DNA of 64,000 nucleotides from CAG-791 sp963596015 (GTDB taxonomy: Bacteria > Bacillota > Clostridia > Lachnospirales > Lachnospiraceae): NCBI GenBank assembly GCA_963596015.1, contig CAVBJS010000007.1, positions 1 to 64,000 on the forward strand. Direction: 5' to 3'. The translations under genes were made by a program, and so were the position numbers. Under the pieces are notes generated by a model. It had not been told where the DNA came from. It saw nothing but the letters and a program-made list of their open reading frames with translations, and made no database searches. Positions 16,228 through 25,632 of the stretch are shown piece by piece (the first letter of the stretch is position 1; the number at the start of each line of letters is the position of its first letter).

Positions 16228-16938
16228 TTATTCTCCCAGATAAGCCTTTTTAATGGACTCATCGTTGAGAAGATCGGCAGCCACGCCTTCCTTGACGATC
16301 TTGCCGGTCTCCAGCACATACGCGCGGTTGGCAATGGAAAGTGCCTTCTTCGCATTCTGCTCTACCAGCAGAATGGTAACGCCCTGTTTATTGATCTCCT
16401 GGATGATATCAAAAATCTCTGTAACAAAAATAGGAGAAAGACCCATGGAAGGCTCGTCCATCAGGATCAGCTTAGGCTTAGCCATCAGGGCTCTGCCCAT
16501 GGCCAGCATCTGCTGCTCGCCGCCGGAAAGGGTGCCGGCCATCTGCTTTAAACGCTCTTTAAGACGGGGAAAACGCTCATAAACGATCTCCAGCGTTTCC
16601 TGGATCTCTGCCTTATCCTTTCTGGAATAAGCGCCCATCATCAGGTTTTCATAAACCGTCAGATTGGAAAACATGCGCCGTCCTTCCGGCACATGGGACA
16701 TGCCGTGACGAACGATCTGATAGCCGGGGGTGTGGGTGATCTCTTTGCCATCAAATTCCACCGATCCGGACTTTGCACTCAAAAGGCCGCTGACGGTATG
16801 CAGCGTGGTGGTCTTTCCGGCACCGTTGGCACCGATCAGCGCCACGATCTCTCCCTGCTCAACTTCAAAAGATACATCCTTTAAGGCATGGATCACACCA
16901 TAATATACATTTAAATCTTTAACAGTAAGAAGTGCCAT
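16228..16938 (-). CDS. livF: Branched-chain amino acid ABC transporter, ATPase LivF
   Basis: A 236-residue ATPase. Walker A is GANGAGKTTT, the signature is LSGGEQQMLAMGRALM, and Walker B is LILMDEPSMGLSP, which is typical of LivF. The C-terminus ends in the family-like KKAYLGE. AAGGAAGGT precedes the start. It lies 79 nt after livG in the operon livK-livH-livM-livG-livF and would pair with LivG to drive uptake. Confidence 0.95.
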   Translation of the reverse strand: MALLTVKDLNVYYGVIHALKDVSFEVEQGEIVALIGANGAGKTTTLHTVSGLLSAKSGSVEFDGKEITHTPGYQIVRHGMSHVPEGRRMFSNLTVYENLMMGAYSRKDKAEIQETLEIVYERFPRLKERLKQMAGTLSGGEQQMLAMGRALMAKPKLILMDEPSMGLSPIFVTEIFDIIQEINKQGVTILLVEQNAKKALSIANRAYVLETGKIVKEGVAADLLNDESIKKAYLGE

Positions 16939-17017
16939 AGTTTACCTTCCTTGACGCAATTTATTGCATAAACAATCTACAACCTGCTACTGGAATGGGT
17001 ACGAATAAGCAGTACTA

Positions 17018-17779
17018 TCAGTCACCCAGATAAGCGGTAATGACCGCCGGGTTATTCAATACTTCCTTGGGCGTACCTTCCGCTAACAGTCTGCCGAAGT
17101 TCAGCACATACAGGTACTCGCAGATGCCCTGCACCAGTTTCATATCGTGTTCGATCAGAAGAATCGTAACGCCATACTTCTCTCTCACCAGATGGATGGT
17201 CTCCATCAGTTCTTCTGTCTCATTGGGGTTCATGCCGGCGGCCGGCTCATCCAACAGCAAAAGCTTAGGATTGGTAGCCAGTGCTCTGGCGATCTCCAAC
17301 TTACGCTGCTTACCATAAGGCAGGTTGGATGCCAAAGTAGTAGCCGCATCCTTATCCAAGTCAAATACCTTCAGGATAGAAAGGGCGCGCTCGTCCATTT
17401 CTTTTTCTTTCCGGCGATAGCTGCCTACATGGAGCATACTCTCTGCCAGAGAGTACTTTACCTGATTTTCCAGAGCTGCCTTTACATTGTCCAGCACAGA
17501 GAGCTTGGAAAAAAGACGGATATTCTGAAAAGTCCGGGCCACGCCGAGACGATTGATCTCAGAAGGGTTTTTGCCCACCAGGTTCTGGCCATCCAGGCGA
17601 ATGCCGCCGTCTGTAGGACGATAAACGCCTGTAAGCATATTAAAGACGGTGGTCTTACCGGCGCCGTTCGGACCGATCAGACCCACCAGGCCGCCTTTTT
17701 CTATTTTCATGGAAAGCTCATCGACAGCCCGCAGACCGCCGAAGGAAATTCCGAGACCTGTTACTTCTAACATTGCCAT
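17018..17779 (-). CDS. livG: Branched-chain amino acid ABC transporter, ATPase LivG
   Basis: A 253-residue ATPase with Walker A GPNGAGKTTVFNMLTGVYRP, signature NLPYGKQRKLEIARAL (the YG in place of SG is normal for LivG), and Walker B LLLLDEPAAGMNP. The C-terminal VITAYLGD matches the LivG family. It starts one nucleotide after livM ends and has GGAGGT upstream, supporting tight coupling. Confidence 0.95.
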   Translation of the reverse strand: MAMLEVTGLGISFGGLRAVDELSMKIEKGGLVGLIGPNGAGKTTVFNMLTGVYRPTDGGIRLDGQNLVGKNPSEINRLGVARTFQNIRLFSKLSVLDNVKAALENQVKYSLAESMLHVGSYRRKEKEMDERALSILKVFDLDKDAATTLASNLPYGKQRKLEIARALATNPKLLLLDEPAAGMNPNETEELMETIHLVREKYGVTILLIEHDMKLVQGICEYLYVLNFGRLLAEGTPKEVLNNPAVITAYLGD

Positions 17780-17780
17780 G

Positions 17781-18851
17781 TTAAGCGACCTCCTTCTTTG
17801 CTTCTTCCTTCTGTGCCTTCCGTGCTGCTCTCTTCTCGATCCAGTTGGTCTTAATGCCGGAATTGTTAAAGATCATCAATACGATCAACAGAATCGCATA
17901 GATCAGCATACGATAATCGTTCATGGCACGAAGGAGCTCCGGCAATACGGTCAAAAGAGCTGCGGCAATGATGGAGCCCCAGATATTGCCCAGTCCGCCC
18001 AGCACCACGAATACCAGGATCAGAATGGAAGTGTTAAAGTCAAATTTGGAAGCTGTGACCGTAGAGAAATTAAGGGCATACAGCGTGCCTGCCATACCTG
18101 CAAAAGCGGCGGAGATCACGAATGCCAGCAGTCTGCAGCGGGTCACCGGAATGCCGATGCTCTCTGCGGCGATGCGGTTATCACGGACCGCCATGATAGA
18201 ACGGCCGGTGCGGCTGTTGATCAGATTCAGGATCACGAAAAGAGTGATCAGGATCAGCACAAAACCGAATACAAAGCTGGAAAGCTTGGTAACGCCGCTG
18301 ACACCCATGGGGCCGTTGATGATCATCTTGCCTGTCTCATCCAGCTCAAAGGTCTGGTTCAGCAGGGAAAAATGAAGGCCTTTACTGTCCATACCTACAT
18401 AGAGCACGTTGATGATATTCTTAATGATCTCACCGAAAGCCAAAGTAACGATGGCCAGATAGTCACCCTTTAAGCGAAGTACCGGGATACCTACGATCAC
18501 GCCGGCAATGGCTGCGCAAATGGCGCCGATCACCACGGCAATGGCCAGACGAAGAGGTGCGAAAGGCACAGCTTCTGCCAGATAGGTAGTGGTGACAATG
18601 CCCGCAAAGGCGCCTACAGACATAAATCCCGCATGACCTAAGGAAAGCTCACCTAAGATACCTACAGTCAGGTTCAGGGATACTGCCATGATAATATAGG
18701 CGCAGATGGGAACCAACTGTCCCTTCAAAGAGGAAGTGATATTTCCTGTGGACACCATGGTCTGCACAATAGCGAAAGCGATGATCACAATGCCATAAGA
18801 GATCACACTGTCCCGTCTGCTTCCTGCTAACAGGTTTTTGAATGCTTTCAT
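17781..18851 (-). CDS. livM: Branched-chain amino acid ABC transporter, permease LivM
   Basis: A 356-residue permease with about nine or ten hydrophobic helices. Family motifs seen are LSLGHAGFMSVGAFAG in the first half and AESIGIPVTRCRLLAFVISA, the ATPase-contact loop, near residue 230. The C-terminus is lysine- and alanine-rich. GAGGAGGTG precedes the ATG. It is followed closely by livG. Confidence 0.94.
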   Translation of the reverse strand: MKAFKNLLAGSRRDSVISYGIVIIAFAIVQTMVSTGNITSSLKGQLVPICAYIIMAVSLNLTVGILGELSLGHAGFMSVGAFAGIVTTTYLAEAVPFAPLRLAIAVVIGAICAAIAGVIVGIPVLRLKGDYLAIVTLAFGEIIKNIINVLYVGMDSKGLHFSLLNQTFELDETGKMIINGPMGVSGVTKLSSFVFGFVLILITLFVILNLINSRTGRSIMAVRDNRIAAESIGIPVTRCRLLAFVISAAFAGMAGTLYALNFSTVTASKFDFNTSILILVFVVLGGLGNIWGSIIAAALLTVLPELLRAMNDYRMLIYAILLIVLMIFNNSGIKTNWIEKRAARKAQKEEAKKEVA

Positions 18852-18867
18852 ATCTTATGACACCTCC

Positions 18868-19749
18868 TCAAACCTTCTCGTTGACGTGCTTGCCCAACAG
18901 TCCGTCAGGCTTCACGATCAGGACGATGATCAATACCGCAAATACCACGGCATCCGAAAGCTGCGTGGAAATATATGCTTTGGAAAAGATCTCAATGATA
19001 CCCAAAAGGATACCGCCGATCATAGCGCCGGGAATAGAGCCGATGCCGCCGAATACAGCTGCGGTGAAGGCTTTGATACCGGGCATGGAGCCGGTGGTAG
19101 GCATCAGGGTAGGATACGCGGAGCAAAGGAGCACACCTGCAATAGCTGCCAGACCGGAACCGATAGCAAAGGTCACGGAGATGGTGGTATTGACATTGAT
19201 GCCCATGAGCTGTGCAGCGCCCTTATCCTCGGAAACAGCGCGCATAGCCGTACCGATCTTGGTCTTGGATGTAAAAAGAGAAAGAGCGATCATAATGATG
19301 ATGCAGGCTGCCACCGTCACGATGGTGGTGCCGGAAATGGTGAGCTGGTTGTCAAAAAGACGCACCGACCAGTCTCCTACCACGGAGGTAAAAGTCTTCG
19401 GGCTTGATCCCCAGATCAGCAAAGCCGCATTCTGCAGAAAATAGGATACACCGATGGCTGTGATCAGAACTGCCAGGGAAGGTGCATTTCTAAGAGGCTT
19501 ATACGCCAGCTTTTCCGTCAGCACACCCAGTGCCGTGCAGACGATGATGGCAAAGATCACCGAGATAAAGGGAGAAAGTCCCAGGTAGCTGGTGGTACAG
19601 AAGGAAATGTATCCGCCTACCATGATGATGTCACCATGGGCGAAGTTCAGCATCTTGGCAATTCCGTATACCATGGTATAACCAAGGGCGATAATGGCAT
19701 AAACACTTCCCAGACTAATACCGCTGATCAGATAAGATAAGAAGGTCAT
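18868..19749 (-). CDS. livH: Branched-chain amino acid ABC transporter, permease LivH
   Basis: A 293-residue permease. It starts with MTFLSYLISGISLGSVYAII and continues with ALGYTMVYGIAKMLNFAHGD, the classic LivH N-terminus. The ATPase-contact segment is AVSEDKGAAQLMGINVNTTI. The ATG at 19747-19749 with AGGTG was chosen over a longer frame to 19812 that adds a non-family extension. It is separated from livK by 192 nt holding stem-loops. Confidence 0.94.
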   Translation of the reverse strand: MTFLSYLISGISLGSVYAIIALGYTMVYGIAKMLNFAHGDIIMVGGYISFCTTSYLGLSPFISVIFAIIVCTALGVLTEKLAYKPLRNAPSLAVLITAIGVSYFLQNAALLIWGSSPKTFTSVVGDWSVRLFDNQLTISGTTIVTVAACIIIMIALSLFTSKTKIGTAMRAVSEDKGAAQLMGINVNTTISVTFAIGSGLAAIAGVLLCSAYPTLMPTTGSMPGIKAFTAAVFGGIGSIPGAMIGGILLGIIEIFSKAYISTQLSDAVVFAVLIIVLIVKPDGLLGKHVNEKV

Positions 19750-19882
19750 GAGTTTCACCTCAATTCTAAAAGATTTGTTTCCTGATAAAGGAAAGCGGCG
19801 GCTCGATGGCATTTCCAGAAGCCGACGTTCCTGTCAGTGACCGTCAAACAGCCGATTTTCTTCATCGTAATAAGATAAGGCG

Positions 19883-19909
19883 GCGCAAGGAAGACACGCT
19901 CCCTTGCGC
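19883..19909 (-). promoter_or_regulatory. Intercistronic hairpin between livK and livH
   Basis: GCGCAAGG and CCTTGCGC form an 8-bp stem with an 11-nt loop, 33 nt downstream of the livK stop. A weaker CGGCT/AGCCG stem lies nearer livH. There is no T-run on the minus strand. Such a hairpin after a binding-protein gene often protects the upstream message; here this is inferred. Confidence 0.5.
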
Positions 19910-19941
19910 TGCTCTCAATACTTACATGTAGTTGGTTCGTC

Positions 19942-21177
19942 TTACAGACCTACATAAGCACCGTTTTCGATGACCATGCCCTTAGGGCTCTTGGATACGG
20001 CACCGGATGCATCCCAGGTCACGCCCTCACCGGTCAGACCATCAAAGGTGATGGTAGGGAATGTCTGCACCATAAGCTCACACAGATCCTCAGCGGACAT
20101 ATCAGCGGTAGCGCCTGCTGCCTCTAAAGCTGCCTTGTATGCATATACGCAGTCATAAGCATCTGCTGCGAACTGGTTCGGCACATCGCCGTACTGTTCT
20201 TTGTACTTGGTTACGAAGCTCTGGGTCTTCTCATCCTCTGCATCTGCATTGAAAGGTGTCAGCAGGATAACGCCCTCTGCTAAGGAAGTATCAAAGCCTT
20301 CCAGAGTCAGGATACCGTCCATACCGTCTACACCGAAGAAGGTAGGTGCATAATCCATATCCTTAGCCTGCTTCAGGATCAGGGATGCGGGCTGATAGTA
20401 GATAGGAAGGAACAGTAAGTCTGCCTCTGCCTTCTTAGCCTCGCCCAGCTGTACGGAGAAGTCGTTGGAGCTTGCGTCGGTGAAGGTACCTTCATAAACG
20501 ATCTCTAAGCCCTTAGCCTCTGCCTCAGCCTTGAACTTTTCTTCAATGCCGCTGGAGTAAACATCGTCATTTCTGTAAATAACAGCGATCTTGGTGCCGA
20601 GGGACTTCTCTGCGATGTAATCAGCAGATGCGGTACCCTGGTTAGGATCTGCAAAGCACATCTGGAATACATTGTCCTTGCCCTCTGTTACTGCGGTAGA
20701 GGATGCGGAAGGAGTCAGTGCGAAGATGCGATCTGCAAAGTTCTCGGTGGAAGTAGCCTCGCAAGGCTTGGTGGTTACGGAGCCCAGGGAGATCTGCATA
20801 CCCCAGTCCTTTAAAGTATTGTATGCGGAAACGGCCTTCTCAGGATCGTTCTCATCATCTTCATACTTAAGCTCGAACTGAATAGCGCCGCCCTCTGCAT
20901 TGATCTCATCAACTGCGATCTGTGCGCCGTTCTTTACGGCATTACCGTAAATAGCTGCTGCACCGGTCAAGGGTGCTGTGCCGCCGATCTTAAAGGTGCC
21001 GCCGGCTGCTGCGGTGCTCTCGGAAGACTCTGCCTCTGCGGCGTCTTCGCTGGTCTCTTCTGCTGCTGTGGATGCAGCCTCATCGGAAGAGCCGGATGCA
21101 GATGAACTGCCACAGCCAACCAGAAGGCTTGCACACATAGCTGCAGCTAACAATACGCTTACTGCTGCTTTCTTCAT
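19942..21177 (-). CDS. livK: Branched-chain amino acid-binding lipoprotein
   Basis: A 411-residue extracellular binding protein of the Leu/Ile/Val type. The signal peptide MKKAAVSVLLAAAMCASLLV ends in the lipobox LVGC, followed by a Ser/Ala/Glu-rich linker to about residue 65. The mature domain starts FKIGGTAPLTGAAAIYGN, then VDEINAEGG, typical of Peripla_BP_6 proteins. The ATG at 21175-21177 follows GAGGAGGAAAC; a longer frame to 21249 is not supported. It is the first gene of the liv operon. The specific ligand could be another amino acid or amide. Confidence 0.93.
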   Translation of the reverse strand: MKKAAVSVLLAAAMCASLLVGCGSSSASGSSDEAASTAAEETSEDAAEAESSESTAAAGGTFKIGGTAPLTGAAAIYGNAVKNGAQIAVDEINAEGGAIQFELKYEDDENDPEKAVSAYNTLKDWGMQISLGSVTTKPCEATSTENFADRIFALTPSASSTAVTEGKDNVFQMCFADPNQGTASADYIAEKSLGTKIAVIYRNDDVYSSGIEEKFKAEAEAKGLEIVYEGTFTDASSNDFSVQLGEAKKAEADLLFLPIYYQPASLILKQAKDMDYAPTFFGVDGMDGILTLEGFDTSLAEGVILLTPFNADAEDEKTQSFVTKYKEQYGDVPNQFAADAYDCVYAYKAALEAAGATADMSAEDLCELMVQTFPTITFDGLTGEGVTWDASGAVSKSPKGMVIENGAYVGL

Positions 21178-21251
21178 AATAGTTTCCTCCTCTTGGAACA
21201 TATTCTCTGCCGGGACAATGGGCCACAAGTGTCCACCCAGCAAATACAAAT

Positions 21252-21281
21252 GTACATATTACATGTACTTGATGCATTATA
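21252..21281 (-). promoter_or_regulatory. liv operon promoter with palindrome at the start site
   Basis: On the minus strand a perfect TATAAT (21281-21276) lies about 100 nt ahead of livK; its -35 box is weak. Just downstream, at the expected start site, is GTACAT-ATTAC-ATGTAC (21252-21268), a perfect 6+6 inverted repeat that could bind a repressor. No cognate regulator gene is adjacent except the hybrid kinase. Confidence 0.5.
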
Positions 21282-21425
21282 CACTACTTTGTTCTTATAT
21301 AAAAGTGTTTTTTTGCATGTAAGACAAAAAATTAACGAGGGACCGTTGCAGCGCAGCTGCCGGACAGGCTCTGCTACCCGCCCCCGGCCGGCGGCTGAAC
21401 AATGATCAAGACAGACACCATAAGT

Positions 21426-21458
21426 AAATCCCACCCGGTAAATAAACAGGTGGGATTT
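21426..21458 (-). terminator. Probable terminator of the hybrid kinase gene
   Basis: AAATCCCACC pairs perfectly with GGTGGGATTT around a 13-nt loop, 5 nt past the kinase stop codon. The following T-run on the minus strand is short, so termination may be partial. Confidence 0.6.
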
Positions 21459-21462
21459 CTAT

Positions 21463-23637
21463 TTACAAACACTTGCGGATAGCGTCCATGATCTTCCGAC
21501 TGTCTAACGGCTTGGTGAGATGTTCATTCATACCTGCCAGCCAGCTTTTGATCGTATCATCTGCCAGGGCATTGGCGGACATGGCTATGATAGGGATCTC
21601 CCGGGCATCCTGCCTCTGCATGGCCCTGATCCGGCGGGTGGCGTCAAGTCCGTTTAATTCCGGCATCATGACATCCATCAGGATCACGTCATAATAGCCC
21701 GGCGCCGATTCCTTAAATCTTCTTACACCTTCCAGACCGTTTACCGCGCCTTCCACCAGCATACCCTGGTCTTCTAAAATGAAGGTGGCGATCTCCATAT
21801 TCAGTGCATTATCTTCCACCACCAGCGCTCGCCGTCCCTGCAGGGAAACAGCCTTGGAATCCTTCACTACGGGCAGTTCATCCGGGTCTCCTATCAGGAA
21901 AGGAAGCTCCACATATGCCGTGGTGCCTACGCCTTTTTCACTCTCCAGCCGTATGGTCCCGTGCATTCTCTCTGCCAGCTTTTTGGCGATGGCCAGGCCA
22001 AGACCCGTTCCTTCATACCGGGTACGGCTGCCTTCATCTTCCTGGGAAAACATATCAAAGGCGCGAGACACAAATTCCTTGCTCATGCCAATGCCCTGAT
22101 CCTTGCAGAAAAAGGTGTACATTATGGTTTTCTCATCGCTCCGTCCGGCACTGCATCCCACGGTAATGGTAGTTCCGCTATGGGAAAACTTAATAGCATT
22201 GTCAGACAGGATAGATAAGATCCGTGATACATAAACGGGATTTCCCACCAGATATCGGTGATCCATTCTGCTGTTATCCCAGTCGATCACATAGTCAATG
22301 TTTTTCCTGGCAGCTTTCACTGCGGCATCCGTATTTACTTCCCGCAGCATGTTAGCTATATCAAATGTCACGGTATTGACTTTGAAATCATCCGTCTGTA
22401 TCTTATTTATATCCAGAACATCATTTACCAAGGATACAAGATAGCCGGACAATTCCTTTATCTTTATACGACACTTGGTCTGCAGTTCCATATCTTCCGG
22501 ATGCTGGTCCGCCATATTGATAAGGCCCACAATGCCGTTCATGGGTGTACGGATATCGTGACTCATGTTGGATAGAAAGCGGGTCTTCTCCCGGGCCTCC
22601 CGGTTGGCCTCTGCAGCCTTTAACTTCAGCTGCACCTCTTTTCTTTTCTCATCACTGACGTTTCTGATGGCACACAGCACATTAGTGACACGGCCCTGTT
22701 CATCTCTCTTCTTGACTATCAGCCGTGCCCTATGCCAGTCTCCGCTCTTTATACGGTATTCCATGGAAATGGATTCCTCACTCTGCAGGCGCTCTGCCAA
22801 TGTAGAGATATCGGAAAAGACCAGGAAATCCTCCAGATATTCATCGTCGACGATCTGCTCACAATTCCGGCGTGTATTTGGGCTGTAGCATCCTCCTTTT
22901 TCCATATTTTTCGGAAAATTCTCATACCCGGACACCACTTCATAACGATCCGCATCTATGTCGATCCTGGTAATATAGAAATAACTTTTACCGATGGCCG
23001 AGATGATCTCATTCTTAATCTGCGTCTCGTCCAGGGCAGCCTGGATGCTTTGTTGGATATTCTTTTCTTTCTCGATGACATCATCAATGTAGCGCAGTCC
23101 GATCAGCGCCTTGCATTCCGATGGTTCTTCCTGCTGATGTACCTTTATAACCTGCGCCTCAAAATATCTCTGCCCGGCCGCGTTCGGGATACTTTCATAA
23201 TGAAAAACTGTCCTGTCGCTGTCTTCCAACTGTTTTTTCAGATTAGCACAGGAAAACCAGTTCTTAAACGCACCCCGGTTTTCTTCGGTAAGATATTTCT
23301 CTGCATACTGATCGGAATATGCATTAAAGTGAGTAAAGCCGGTCTGTTCCCTCTGCAGCATGCCCATGGCATTGGTGGTCTCCGCCAGCTTCAAAGTCTC
23401 ATATTTTCCGGTATTTAAGTCCACCGCATATACGGACGTAAAATCCATGCAGAGCCTGTCCAGGATATCCTTCTCCCCTTGCAGGCGCTTAAGAGCGATC
23501 TTTAATTCATCGTTGGACTTCTTTAACTGTGTATAAGCCTCGGAAAGCTGCTGCTGCATTTCCCGTATGGCATCCTCATGCTGTGTCTCCTGAAGCTGAG
23601 GCATGTGATAATCTTTGCTATCATTTTTTTCTGTCAT
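21463..23637 (-). CDS. Soluble hybrid sensor histidine kinase/response regulator
   Basis: A 724-residue signalling protein with no membrane helix. Residues 20-60 are a probable coiled coil (REMQQQLSEAYTQLKKSN), residues about 60-335 hold two PAS-like sensor regions, and the phosphoacceptor is His360 in FLSNMSHDIRTPMNGIVG. The ATP-binding domain shows DNAIKFSHSG, DQGIGMS and GTGLGLAIAKKLAERM. A C-terminal receiver (about 605-724) has VVEDNALNMEIA and phospho-Asp in DVILMDVMMPELNG. No DNA-binding domain is present, so output is via a partner, probably encoded elsewhere. Confidence 0.93.
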   Translation of the reverse strand: MTEKNDSKDYHMPQLQETQHEDAIREMQQQLSEAYTQLKKSNDELKIALKRLQGEKDILDRLCMDFTSVYAVDLNTGKYETLKLAETTNAMGMLQREQTGFTHFNAYSDQYAEKYLTEENRGAFKNWFSCANLKKQLEDSDRTVFHYESIPNAAGQRYFEAQVIKVHQQEEPSECKALIGLRYIDDVIEKEKNIQQSIQAALDETQIKNEIISAIGKSYFYITRIDIDADRYEVVSGYENFPKNMEKGGCYSPNTRRNCEQIVDDEYLEDFLVFSDISTLAERLQSEESISMEYRIKSGDWHRARLIVKKRDEQGRVTNVLCAIRNVSDEKRKEVQLKLKAAEANREAREKTRFLSNMSHDIRTPMNGIVGLINMADQHPEDMELQTKCRIKIKELSGYLVSLVNDVLDINKIQTDDFKVNTVTFDIANMLREVNTDAAVKAARKNIDYVIDWDNSRMDHRYLVGNPVYVSRILSILSDNAIKFSHSGTTITVGCSAGRSDEKTIMYTFFCKDQGIGMSKEFVSRAFDMFSQEDEGSRTRYEGTGLGLAIAKKLAERMHGTIRLESEKGVGTTAYVELPFLIGDPDELPVVKDSKAVSLQGRRALVVEDNALNMEIATFILEDQGMLVEGAVNGLEGVRRFKESAPGYYDVILMDVMMPELNGLDATRRIRAMQRQDAREIPIIAMSANALADDTIKSWLAGMNEHLTKPLDSRKIMDAIRKCL

Positions 23638-24119
23638 TTATGTCTCATTTCTTTTGCTTACTGTTTGCATGTATGCAGCATACGCCATGTTATAAAACAA
23701 AATAAAATGCCTGCAGGGAATTGCTCTCTGCAATATGATGGACAGCATCCGGCTTTTTCGATGAAAAGCAAAATTGTTTCTAAATATTTTTCTTCTTTAT
23801 AATACCATATATTACACACTTTTTTTACGTTTTTTTTACCTTTCCCTTATGATGCGATACGTATTGGCTGTTTTCTAAGGGTTACGGTTCAGGCGCCGGG
23901 CAGGCTGCATAGTGGCACCTGAACGATAACTTGCAAAGAAGCTGCTGACAGGCAATACTGGCCGATCATGTCTTCGACGCTATCATAATATGGAAGCTGA
24001 TGATCTCACATTCACAAATTCGCCTTTTTATATATAAAATCGTCTTGTTTGAAAAAATCTGTACAGACAATGATCAGGTAAGTTTGTGACCGGCATAGTA
24101 ATCTAAAAACAGTTGTGAT
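23638..24119. other. Long intergenic region upstream of the hybrid kinase
   Basis: About 480 nt with no convincing gene. It is strongly AT-rich at 23760-23840, where the kinase promoter should lie on the minus strand. One hairpin is clear: GTTCAGGCGCC at 23887-23897 pairs with GGCACCTGAAC at 23914-23924 with one mismatch. The segment 23940-24119 shows nothing I can name. Confidence 0.5.
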
Positions 24120-24160
24120 TTTTATTCGGCCACGTCCGAGTCAGGCATAGCCGAATAAAA
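24120..24160. repeat. Hairpin repeat, left copy
   Basis: TTTTATTCGGC and GCCGAATAAAA form a perfect 11-bp stem with the inner sequence CACGTCCGAGTCA. A second copy with the same orientation and the same CGTCCGAGTCA core lies at 26926-26966. Both are followed by AT-rich AATATATT. Flanking A/T tracts make it look like a bidirectional terminator that was duplicated. Confidence 0.7.
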
Positions 24161-24246
24161 ATATATTATTTTTTAAGGTCTAACCTGAAAAACTTTATTA
24201 TTCTACAAAGTTTTTATGTTATTATAATAAAAAGGAGGTATCTTCC

Positions 24247-25446
24247 ATGATTCCAAGACCTGATTATATCCACGCCATTGAACCCTTTATAGACAAACCA
24301 CTGGTTAAAATCCTTGCAGGCATCCGTCGCTGCGGAAAATCCACTATTTTTGAAATGCTGAAAAATGAACTTATAGATCGCGGTATCTCTAAGGAACAGA
24401 TCATCCAGAAACGTTATACGGAAATGGATATTCCCGAAAATATCACAGCCAGAGAAATGTATGACCAACTCATTTCTGCCATGGCCGGAAAAAAGCACTG
24501 CTATCTGCTTCTGGACGAGATTCAGGAGGTCCCCGGGTGGGAAAAAGCCGTAAACAGTATCCTGGAGGAGGGAAATGCAGATATCTACATAACCGGCTCA
24601 AACTCCAAGCTGATGTCCAGTGAGATCTCCACTTATCTGACCGGACGTTACGTGCTGATTCCTGTCTACACCCTTTCTTTTCGTGAGTACCTGGATTTTA
24701 AATCCCACAGTACCCTGTCCCGCAATGAACTTCTGGATGAATATATCCGTCTTGGGGCCTTTCCCATTGTGGCACTGGGAGATTATGATAACGATCAAGC
24801 TTATCAGATCATAGATGGTATTTATCACACGGTCGTTTCCCGTGATATTGTAAAACGCCACCGCATCAACAAACAGGATCTGTTCGACCGGGTCGTAAAA
24901 TATATCATTGAAAATGTAGGGAAAACTTTTTCTGCTAATTCCATATCCAAATTTCTGAAAAGTGAAAACCGAAGTGTTTCGATAGAAAGCATTTACAATT
25001 ACCTGCGCTGGCTGGAGCAAGCTTTTATCATCTATCCCTGTGCGCGCTATGATCTGCAAGGCAAAAGCATTCTGAAAACCCAGGAAAAATACTATCTGGG
25101 CGACATTTCTTTGAAATATGCGCTCCTGGGCTATAACCGCAAAATGTTGGACGGCGCTATGGAAAATATCGTCTTTCTGGAATTGAAACGTCGTGGCTAT
25201 GCCGTTTATATCGGAAAAAATGATACGAAAGAAATTGATTTTATTGCCATTCGCCGAGACGAAAAGATCTATGTGCAGGTTTGTGTGCAACTACCGGAGA
25301 ATTCCGATCACGAAGTGGGAAATCTTATGGAAATACGGGATCACTATCCCAAATATGTGATCACCTTAAATCCTTTGGATGTTGGCATCGAAAATGGGAT
25401 CCACATTGTGCATTTAGGGGATTTCCTGTTAGAAGAAAAGTGGTGA
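24247..25446 (+). CDS. AAA-type ATPase with DUF4143 domain
   Basis: A 399-residue ATP-binding protein of a family abundant in accessory DNA of bacteria and archaea. Walker A is GIRRCGKST at residues 25-33, Walker B is LLLDEIQEVPGWEK, and TGSNSKLMSSEISTYLTGRY is the sensor region. The C-terminal DUF4143 half includes NYLRWLEQAFIIYP and a nuclease-like VYIGKNDTKEIDFIAIR segment. GGAGG precedes the ATG. Physiological role is not established for this family. A fragment homologous to the 3' end of an AraC gene begins exactly at its stop codon. Confidence 0.9.
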   Translation: MIPRPDYIHAIEPFIDKPLVKILAGIRRCGKSTIFEMLKNELIDRGISKEQIIQKRYTEMDIPENITAREMYDQLISAMAGKKHCYLLLDEIQEVPGWEKAVNSILEEGNADIYITGSNSKLMSSEISTYLTGRYVLIPVYTLSFREYLDFKSHSTLSRNELLDEYIRLGAFPIVALGDYDNDQAYQIIDGIYHTVVSRDIVKRHRINKQDLFDRVVKYIIENVGKTFSANSISKFLKSENRSVSIESIYNYLRWLEQAFIIYPCARYDLQGKSILKTQEKYYLGDISLKYALLGYNRKMLDGAMENIVFLELKRRGYAVYIGKNDTKEIDFIAIRRDEKIYVQVCVQLPENSDHEVGNLMEIRDHYPKYVITLNPLDVGIENGIHIVHLGDFLLEEKW

Positions 25447-25567
25447 CATTGCAGCGGTCACCGGCTATATACACCGGAGCCATTCTATTCGCCGGTTTAA
25501 AAAATACCGGCTTACCTCCGTCTGCTTATCGCAAGCAGGCGGCGAAAAACCGGCATTTTTATATGCG
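25444..25567 (+). pseudogene. Remnant of an AraC-family gene 3' end
   Basis: Starting at the ATPase stop codon, the plus strand encodes DIAAVTGYIHRSHSIRRFKK, matching NIAEATGYDTPEHYIRQFKK of the AraC gene at 33734-34786. The last 75 nt (25493-25567) are almost identical in DNA to 34717-34791, including the hairpin CCGTCTGCTT/AAGCAGGCGG, but carry a small deletion that breaks the frame. Homology stops at ATGCG in both places. It is a duplicated or recombined gene tail, not an active gene. Confidence 0.85.
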
Positions 25568-25602
25568 CATTCAAGTTTTATAAAGAGGCCGGCTTTGCCG
25601 AC

Positions 25603-25632
25603 GCCGGAGGGTTAGCAGCTTAAACCTCCGGC
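25603..25632 (-). terminator. Hairpin downstream of the broken ATPase gene
   Basis: GCCGGAGG and CCTCCGGC form a perfect 8-bp stem with a 14-nt loop immediately after the remnant stop codon at 25633. There is no clear T-run, so terminator strength is uncertain. Confidence 0.5.

Noticed and set aside
25281..25583. 100-codon plus-strand frame ending in SAYRKQAAKNRHF
   Set aside because: It overlaps the ATPase gene out of frame and only picks up the AraC tail remnant by chance of frame.
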